Of a DNA stretch of 64,000 bases, positions 59,177 through 64,000 are shown in pieces. Under the pieces are notes generated by a model that made no database searches, was not told the origin of the DNA, and saw nothing but the letters and a program-made list of their open reading frames with translations. The DNA is taken from assembly GCA_025370075.1 (NCBI GenBank), contig CP073016.1, positions 992,001 to 1,056,000 on the forward strand, read 5' to 3'. Origin of the DNA: Chryseotalea sp. WA131a. Lineage in GTDB: Bacteria; Bacteroidota; Bacteroidia; Cytophagales; Cyclobacteriaceae. The first letter of the stretch is position 1, and every line of letters starts with the position of its first letter. Position numbers and translations under genes: made by a program.

Positions 59177-61111
59177 ATGAATTCGCGCGAGCAACTAAAA
59201 AAAACATTAGAACTCATTCAGCTTGAGAAGCAGGCAGATCTGGAACAGTACCGCCAAAAAGTATTGTTGAAGCCGCTCACTTCGCGCGTACGCGATGGCA
59301 TGACATGGTATCCTGTAAAACTTAAGAGCAATCACATTGGCACGGGTGAACGAATTATCATTGAAATCGAACGGAACGGTCTTCACGATCAGCCTCATGC
59401 TTTTCAAAGTGGAAAAGTAGTGAACGTTTTTTCCAATGCACAAAACAAACCCGATCGTGATAATCAAACCGGAGTAGTAAATTATGTACGGGAAAATTTA
59501 ATGGTGATTACGCTGAATGGCGAAGATATTCCCGATTGGATGGATGCCAGTTCACTTGGTGTCGATGTGATGTTTGATGAGGTGAGCTATCGAGAGATGG
59601 AGTATGCCTTGAAAAAGGTGATGGAAGCCGAAGAGAATCGGGTGGCGGAGTTGAGAGAGATTTTGTTGGGGGATACCAGATCCTGGATGCTGGATACTAG
59701 TAGCCATGCTACTATTATCCAGCATCCAGAAACTACTATTTTAAATGATAGTCAATATAAAGCACTACAAAAAGTAATTAACACCAATGCGGTCGCCTTC
59801 ATCCACGGCCCCCCGGGCACAGGGAAAACAACTACTATTGTAGAAGCGATTCGGTACACCGTGAAAATGGAAGGGCAAGTACTGATGTGTGCACCGAGCA
59901 ATGCCGCTATTGATTTATTGGTAGAAAAATTAAGCGATAAAAAGTTATCAGTCTTGCGGTTGGGGCATCCTGCCCGGGTGACAGAACAATCACTAAGCAA
60001 AACATTGGACGCGCGCATTGCCGAACATCCTAACTTTGATGAGCTGCGATCGCTCCGAAAAAAATTAGAGCATACCAAACAAAAAGCTAGCAAGTACAAG
60101 CGCACCTTTGGACATTTTGAAAAAGCCGAACGGAGAATGCTTCGAGAAGAAGCTAGGCAATTGAAATCGGACGCAGACATGTTGGAGTTTTACATTACTA
60201 ATGATTTGATTCAATCCAGCGCAATAATTGCTTGCACATTGGTGGGGTCCTCTCACCAAACGTTGAGAGGCAGAAAATTTAAAACACTTTTTATTGACGA
60301 GGCCGGGCAATCGCTGGAGCCCGCCAGTTGGATACCCATCTTAAAAACACAACGTGTAATTTTTGCAGGTGATCATCACCAACTCCCTCCTACCATCAAA
60401 TCGATTGAAGCCGCCAAACAAGGGTTAGACAAAACGTTGTTCGAAAAAGGAATTGCCAAACACCCGCAGCAATCTACTATGTTGCAAGTGCAATACCGAA
60501 TGCACGAGGACATCATGAAATTTTCGTCCAATTATTTTTATAAGAGTGGGTTGATCGCGCACGAGTCGGTGCGAAGAGAATTGTTACTACCCACTGAATC
60601 GCCCGTTGAATTTATCGATACGGCAGGTTGTAGTTACAACGAAGAGCAAGATCCAGAAACGCTCAGCAGAATGAACAAAGAAGAGGCAGCATTACTCATT
60701 CGATTGGTAGAGCGATTAATTGATCAAATTGGGATTGAAAATTGGCAACACCAGAAGATTACCTTGGGCATTATTACTCCTTATCGGGCTCAAGTAGATT
60801 ATCTCCATTCGTTGGCTGAATGATCGGCACAATTGGAACCACTCCATAAATTGATTTCCATCAATACGGTGGATGCTTTTCAAGGGCAAGAGTGCGATGT
60901 GATTGCGATTAGCTTTGTTCGCAGCAATGAAAAGGGTGAAGTCGGTTTCCTTTCAGACATCCGCAGAACCAATGTAGCCATGACGCGCGCCAAGAAAAAA
61001 CTAATCATGGTTGGCGATAGTGCTACGCTGGGCTCCCATCCATTTTACATAAAACTTCTGGAATACGTGCAAGAAAAAGACTTTTATCGGAGCGCGTTTG
61101 AAAATCTCTAG
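59177..61111 (+). pseudogene. SF1B helicase (SMUBP2/IGHMBP2-like) gene interrupted by TGA
   Basis: The first part (59177-60823) encodes 548 residues: an N-terminal beta region, Walker A HGPPGTGKTT, Walker B LFIDEAGQSLEPASW, motif III GDHHQLPP and motif IV QYRMHEDIMKFS. A TGA at 60821-60823 stops it. The same frame then continues for 96 codons with motif V TVDAFQGQECDVI and motif VI NVAMTRAKKKL, ending at 61111. Read through, it is about 644 residues, the usual size of the family. Without motifs V and VI it cannot be a working helicase. A palindrome lies in frame near residues 169-185. A sequencing error or efficient readthrough would restore the gene. Confidence 0.8.
59683..59729. repeat. 47-bp near-perfect palindrome inside the helicase coding sequence
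   Basis: CTGGATGCTGGATA (59683-59696) pairs perfectly with TATCCAGCATCCAG (59716-59729), and inside them AGTAGC-CAT-GCTACT pairs again, with only two unmatched positions per arm. In frame it encodes WMLDTSSHATIIQHPE between the N-terminal region and the ATPase core. The outer arm resembles the palindrome at 24764 (ATCCTGGATACTGGAT), so it looks like an inserted dispersed repeat unit. Confidence 0.85.
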
Positions 61112-61154
61112 CTGACACTTACCAGTTTGCACAAAACTGTCACGCGCAAAGTGC

Positions 61155-63641
61155 CTAATGTCTTTTCCGAATAGCCCCCCTCACTGCCTCTGCCGTCCAC
61201 GGATCCTCTGGCCAATGGTGGCGGGGATACCGTCTTCGAAGTTCGCTCCGCACCTCGTGATACATGGTTTGCCAAAAACTTTTTAAGTCTTGCGTTACTT
61301 GCACGGGTTTGTAGCCAGGAGAAAGCAAATGCAGGATCACTTTTGTGCGGCCTTCATTGATTGCTGGCGTATCCAATAACCCAAACATTTCCTGTAAACG
61401 CACTTCCATAATTGGCGTGTTGCCCTGCTCATCGTATTGAAGCTTAATCATCGAACCACTTGGCACTTTTAGTTTCTCAGGCGCCAGCTGGTCAAGCTTT
61501 GCGTTCATCTCCCAAGGCAAAATAGCTTGCGTGATGGCATTCAAATCCAGTCGCTGTAATTCTGTTCGTTTGGAACAATCATTTATAAATGGTATTAACC
61601 AAACACCTGCCGTTTCGATTAGTTGTTCGTCCGTTACCAATGGCCAGTTTTCTTCGGGTCGCCATTTTGCTAAACTGATAATGCGTGCTTGCCATTCTTT
61701 TTGTTTCTCTCCCCAACCAATCAAGGATAATCCCTCCTCAAGCAGCGCAGCTAGTAAAACCTCTACTCTTTTTTCATCCGAAACTTTTGAAATCTGCTTT
61801 GCGGAAAAAACTAAGCTACCCATTCGTCTTTCAAGTGAAGCCGAAATCATTCCCCGCTCTCCATCCCACTTTACATTTTCAACTTCTCGACTTTTTGAAA
61901 TCAAATCCGCTTCATTAAGTGGGGCAGCTAAAAAAATCTTGCCCTCACTTCGGCCTGCATCTAACTGCGCAATGCACAGCCACGATTCGCGATGCAGGGC
62001 ATCATGGTCCGGCAATTTTGCCACCCGACCATTGGCCAATTTATATCGCTCGCTTTGCTTGGTAACTTGTTGGGCTATCCGCTCTGGATAGGCCTCCATT
62101 AACAACAACCCAACATCTGTATCGGCCACCAACGAGTTATCGACTTTCACATTTAAAATTTTTCGCCATGCGGTGGCCAATCGTTCAATCCGCTGCAACA
62201 CATTTCTATCTGCATTTACCTTTTCCTCTCTTCTCCACTTGCTCAATACCTCAATGCGTAAACTCAAATCAGCACCGGCCTCTTTGGACAAAGGATCGCG
62301 TTCTTCTAATATCGCAGCTATGTCAATTGCTAAATTTATACCCACGCCTCCTCCCGCTACAGGCGTAGATTTGCTCAGCAACATGTGGGCTATGCGCGGG
62401 TGCGTAGGCAGTTTTAAAATCTGCTTGCCGCGATGAGTAATCTTGTTCCCCTCCAAAGCTTCCAACTGATTCAATAATTCAATTGCCTGGTTAACTGCCC
62501 CTCTTGGCGGAGGTGTGATCCATGTTAATTCAAAAACATCTTTCACTCCCCAATTTGCCAACTCCAGCACCAACGATGTCAAATCAGCATCCAAAATTTC
62601 TGGTTGTCGCGATGGTTGTAAATTCAGTTGGACACTCTCTGACCACAGTCTGTAGCAACTGCCTGGCCCAAGCCTACCCGCACGTCCAGCACGCTGATCG
62701 GCAGCATCTTTGGTTACACGAATGGTTTCCAACTTTGTAAGTCCACTGCGTGGATCAAACGTTGGCGCGCGCGAATACCCTGAATCAATCACCGTATTGA
62801 TTCCTTCTATCGTTAATGAAGTTTCGGCAATGGAAGTGGCCAACACCACTTTCCGCATTCCTTGGGCATTTGGCAAAATCGCTTCTTGTTGCTTCTTAAA
62901 AGGCAAATCGCCATACAAGGGCATGACTACAAAACTTTCGTTGCTCAATAATTCTTGCACTTGTCGAATTTCGCCAACACCCGGAAGAAAAGCGAGTAGA
63001 TCACCCTGGTTTTCGTGAATGGCTTTCTTAATCGCCCGAACCATCAATGAAGAAATTGCAGCATCGCGCTCGGGCACTATGTATTTTATCGCCACCGGAT
63101 ATTGCTTGCCAACACTCGTAATAATCGGGGCTTTCAAAATGGAAGAAAGCTTTTCGCCATCCAGCGTAGCCGACATGATGAGGATACGCAAATCCTCGCG
63201 CAGTAATTGTTGAACTTGCAGGCATAAAGCCAATGCCAGATCCGCATGCAAACTCCGCTCGTGAAATTCATCGAAAATCACTAACCCTACTCCTTCCAAC
63301 GAAGGATCTGTTTGAATTTTCCTTGTCAAGATTCCCTCCGTCACCACATCGATGCGAGTGGTGGCATTAGTAGTATTTTCAAAACGAACCTGGTAACCTA
63401 CGGTTTTACCCACTTCCTCTTCTCTTAAACTAGCGATGCGCGTGGCCACCGATCGTGCAGCCAATCGCCTCGGCTCCAGCATCACCATTTTTTTTCCATT
63501 CAACCAATTCTCGTGCAGTAACTCCAAAGGCAAGACAGTCGACTTGCCCGCCCCAGGTGGAGCTTGAAGAATTACGATCTTATCTGATTTGAGCTTTTGC
63601 TTTAACTCAGGAAGGATTTCGAGGACGGGGTAAGAAGACAT
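61155..63641 (-). CDS. hrpB: HrpB-type ATP-dependent DExH helicase
   Basis: About 828 residues from ATG 63641; the frame runs 17 codons further upstream but ATG 63641 begins the conserved start (MSSYPVLEILPELKQ). Motif I is APPGAGKSTVLPLELL, motif II is FDEFHERS (DEFH), motif III is IMSATLD, then DSGYSRAPTFDPRSG and motif VI QRAGRAGRLGPG. The C-terminal HrpB domain (LSPGYKPVQVTQDLKSFWQ, RYPRHHWPEDPW) is diagnostic. HrpB helicases are non-essential and their RNA target is unknown. It is divergent from the DoxX-like gene. Confidence 0.92.
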   Translation of the reverse strand: MSSYPVLEILPELKQKLKSDKIVILQAPPGAGKSTVLPLELLHENWLNGKKMVMLEPRRLAARSVATRIASLREEEVGKTVGYQVRFENTTNATTRIDVVTEGILTRKIQTDPSLEGVGLVIFDEFHERSLHADLALALCLQVQQLLREDLRILIMSATLDGEKLSSILKAPIITSVGKQYPVAIKYIVPERDAAISSLMVRAIKKAIHENQGDLLAFLPGVGEIRQVQELLSNESFVVMPLYGDLPFKKQQEAILPNAQGMRKVVLATSIAETSLTIEGINTVIDSGYSRAPTFDPRSGLTKLETIRVTKDAADQRAGRAGRLGPGSCYRLWSESVQLNLQPSRQPEILDADLTSLVLELANWGVKDVFELTWITPPPRGAVNQAIELLNQLEALEGNKITHRGKQILKLPTHPRIAHMLLSKSTPVAGGGVGINLAIDIAAILEERDPLSKEAGADLSLRIEVLSKWRREEKVNADRNVLQRIERLATAWRKILNVKVDNSLVADTDVGLLLMEAYPERIAQQVTKQSERYKLANGRVAKLPDHDALHRESWLCIAQLDAGRSEGKIFLAAPLNEADLISKSREVENVKWDGERGMISASLERRMGSLVFSAKQISKVSDEKRVEVLLAALLEEGLSLIGWGEKQKEWQARIISLAKWRPEENWPLVTDEQLIETAGVWLIPFINDCSKRTELQRLDLNAITQAILPWEMNAKLDQLAPEKLKVPSGSMIKLQYDEQGNTPIMEVRLQEMFGLLDTPAINEGRTKVILHLLSPGYKPVQVTQDLKSFWQTMYHEVRSELRRRYPRHHWPEDPWTAEAVRGAIRKRH

Positions 63642-63691
63642 TCTGCAAAAATACTCGTTCAGAACAGTTATTTTTACATATCTAACTAACA

Positions 63692-64000
63692 ATGAAAAAA
63701 ATCAGCTTATCATTACTATCCATCTTCTACATTCTAGCTGGCCTTAATCATTTTCTTAATCCCGCTTTCTATTTACCACTCATTCCACCCTACTTACCAT
63801 GGCACCATTTCATCAATATTTTTAGTGGGTCGATTGAAATTCTATTTGGCGTACTACTCATTCCTACCATTAGCCGAAAATGGGCTGTCTACGGAATCAT
63901 CGCAATGCTCGTTGCTTTTATCTCTTCTCATGTGTATTTTATTCAGATCAACAGTTGTATTGAAGGCGGACTTTGTGTTTCACCCTTGATCGGTTGGATC
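63692..64000 (+). CDS. DoxX-like small membrane protein (N-terminal part)
   Basis: Open from ATG 63692 to the end of the window: 103 codons, no stop yet. It has three hydrophobic helices (ISLSLLSIFYILAGLNHFL; INIFSGSIEILFGVLLI; WAVYGIIAMLVAFIS), and the pattern YILAGLNHFLNPAFY...P resembles the DoxX/MauE-like membrane family. DoxX relatives are linked to redox or thiol processes, but function is open. The gene is 50 bp from the hrpB start and divergent, so the two promoters share that gap. Confidence 0.65.
   Translation, partial: MKKISLSLLSIFYILAGLNHFLNPAFYLPLIPPYLPWHHFINIFSGSIEILFGVLLIPTISRKWAVYGIIAMLVAFISSHVYFIQINSCIEGGLCVSPLIGWI

Noticed and set aside
60821..60823. TGA as a selenocysteine codon in the helicase
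   Set aside because: No selenocysteine is known at this place in SF1 helicases and no SECIS-like hairpin is evident directly after it.
1..64000. CRISPR array or known defence island
   Set aside because: No regularly spaced direct repeats and no cas, restriction, Abi or retron genes were seen; the only mobile genes are the ISAs1 element and the Y1 remnant.

Overview
The window reads as chromosomal DNA of a non-fermenting Bacteroidetes, most likely from the Cytophagales side of the phylum. The evidence is moderate GC, many TPR/OmpA/beta-barrel envelope genes, type IX secretion genes (PorT and a PorE-like protein), a DUF5777 barrel, a DUF5606 protein, SMUG2, TAnnTTTG-type -7 promoter boxes, and little Shine-Dalgarno sequence ahead of starts. 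Genus cannot be fixed from sequence alone. Most of the window is ordinary housekeeping and envelope DNA. There is no CRISPR array, prophage or rRNA operon.

Layout. 0-8.5 kb: end of an outer-membrane barrel, a YceI-like secreted protein, a translationally coupled TetR-ABC1 kinase pair, a TPR protein, a divergent GAPDH-family enzyme, two RNA-methyltransferase-like genes and a GH25 muramidase. 8.5-18 kb (all minus strand): three tandem secreted amidohydrolase-fold proteins, of which only the middle one keeps its metal ligands, then a TPR sensor histidine kinase and a large HExxHxxGxxH metalloprotease. 17.7-22.1 kb: PorE-like, UbiE, PorT and an SDR, a menaquinone/type IX secretion block. 22.2-24.8 kb (plus): engB, DUF5606, transaldolase, ftsE. 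24.8-29.3 kb (minus): ECF sigma/anti-sigma, TPR, CCA-adding enzyme, LLM oxidoreductase. 29.7-36.9 kb (minus): tRNA-Cys, rpsA, an intact ISAs1-family insertion sequence, a TolC/ABC-ATPase pair and two envelope proteins. 37-43.7 kb: small lipoprotein and enzyme genes, an RDD-like remnant, a TPR-HD pair, an AAA ATPase with a duplicated N-terminal domain, and the remnant of a Y1 (REP-associated) transposase. 43.7-55.6 kb (minus): sulfhydrylase-OsmC-symporter operon, DUF5777 barrel, NhaC, a small membrane protein and an AddB/AddA-like recombination nuclease pair. 55.7-64 kb: membrane patatin, DUF2177, SMUG2, a broken SF1 helicase gene, HrpB helicase and the start of a DoxX-like gene.

Together the genes cover envelope building (type IX secretion, OmpA/TPR proteins, efflux), RNA metabolism (EngB, S1, CCA enzyme, methyltransferases), DNA maintenance (AddAB-like, SMUG2, helicases) and ion or solute transport.

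The more unusual signals are: the amidohydrolase trio with two predicted pseudoenzymes; a signal peptide apparently encoded by a low-complexity repeat; a 47-bp palindrome sitting in frame inside the helicase gene and resembling an intergenic palindrome 35 kb away; a TGA cutting that helicase before motifs V-VI; an IS that landed exactly on the tolC stop codon with a 10-bp target duplication; and the CbxX-type AAA protein carrying two tandem copies of an unrecognised beta-rich domain. No complete new defence or mobile system could be demonstrated.
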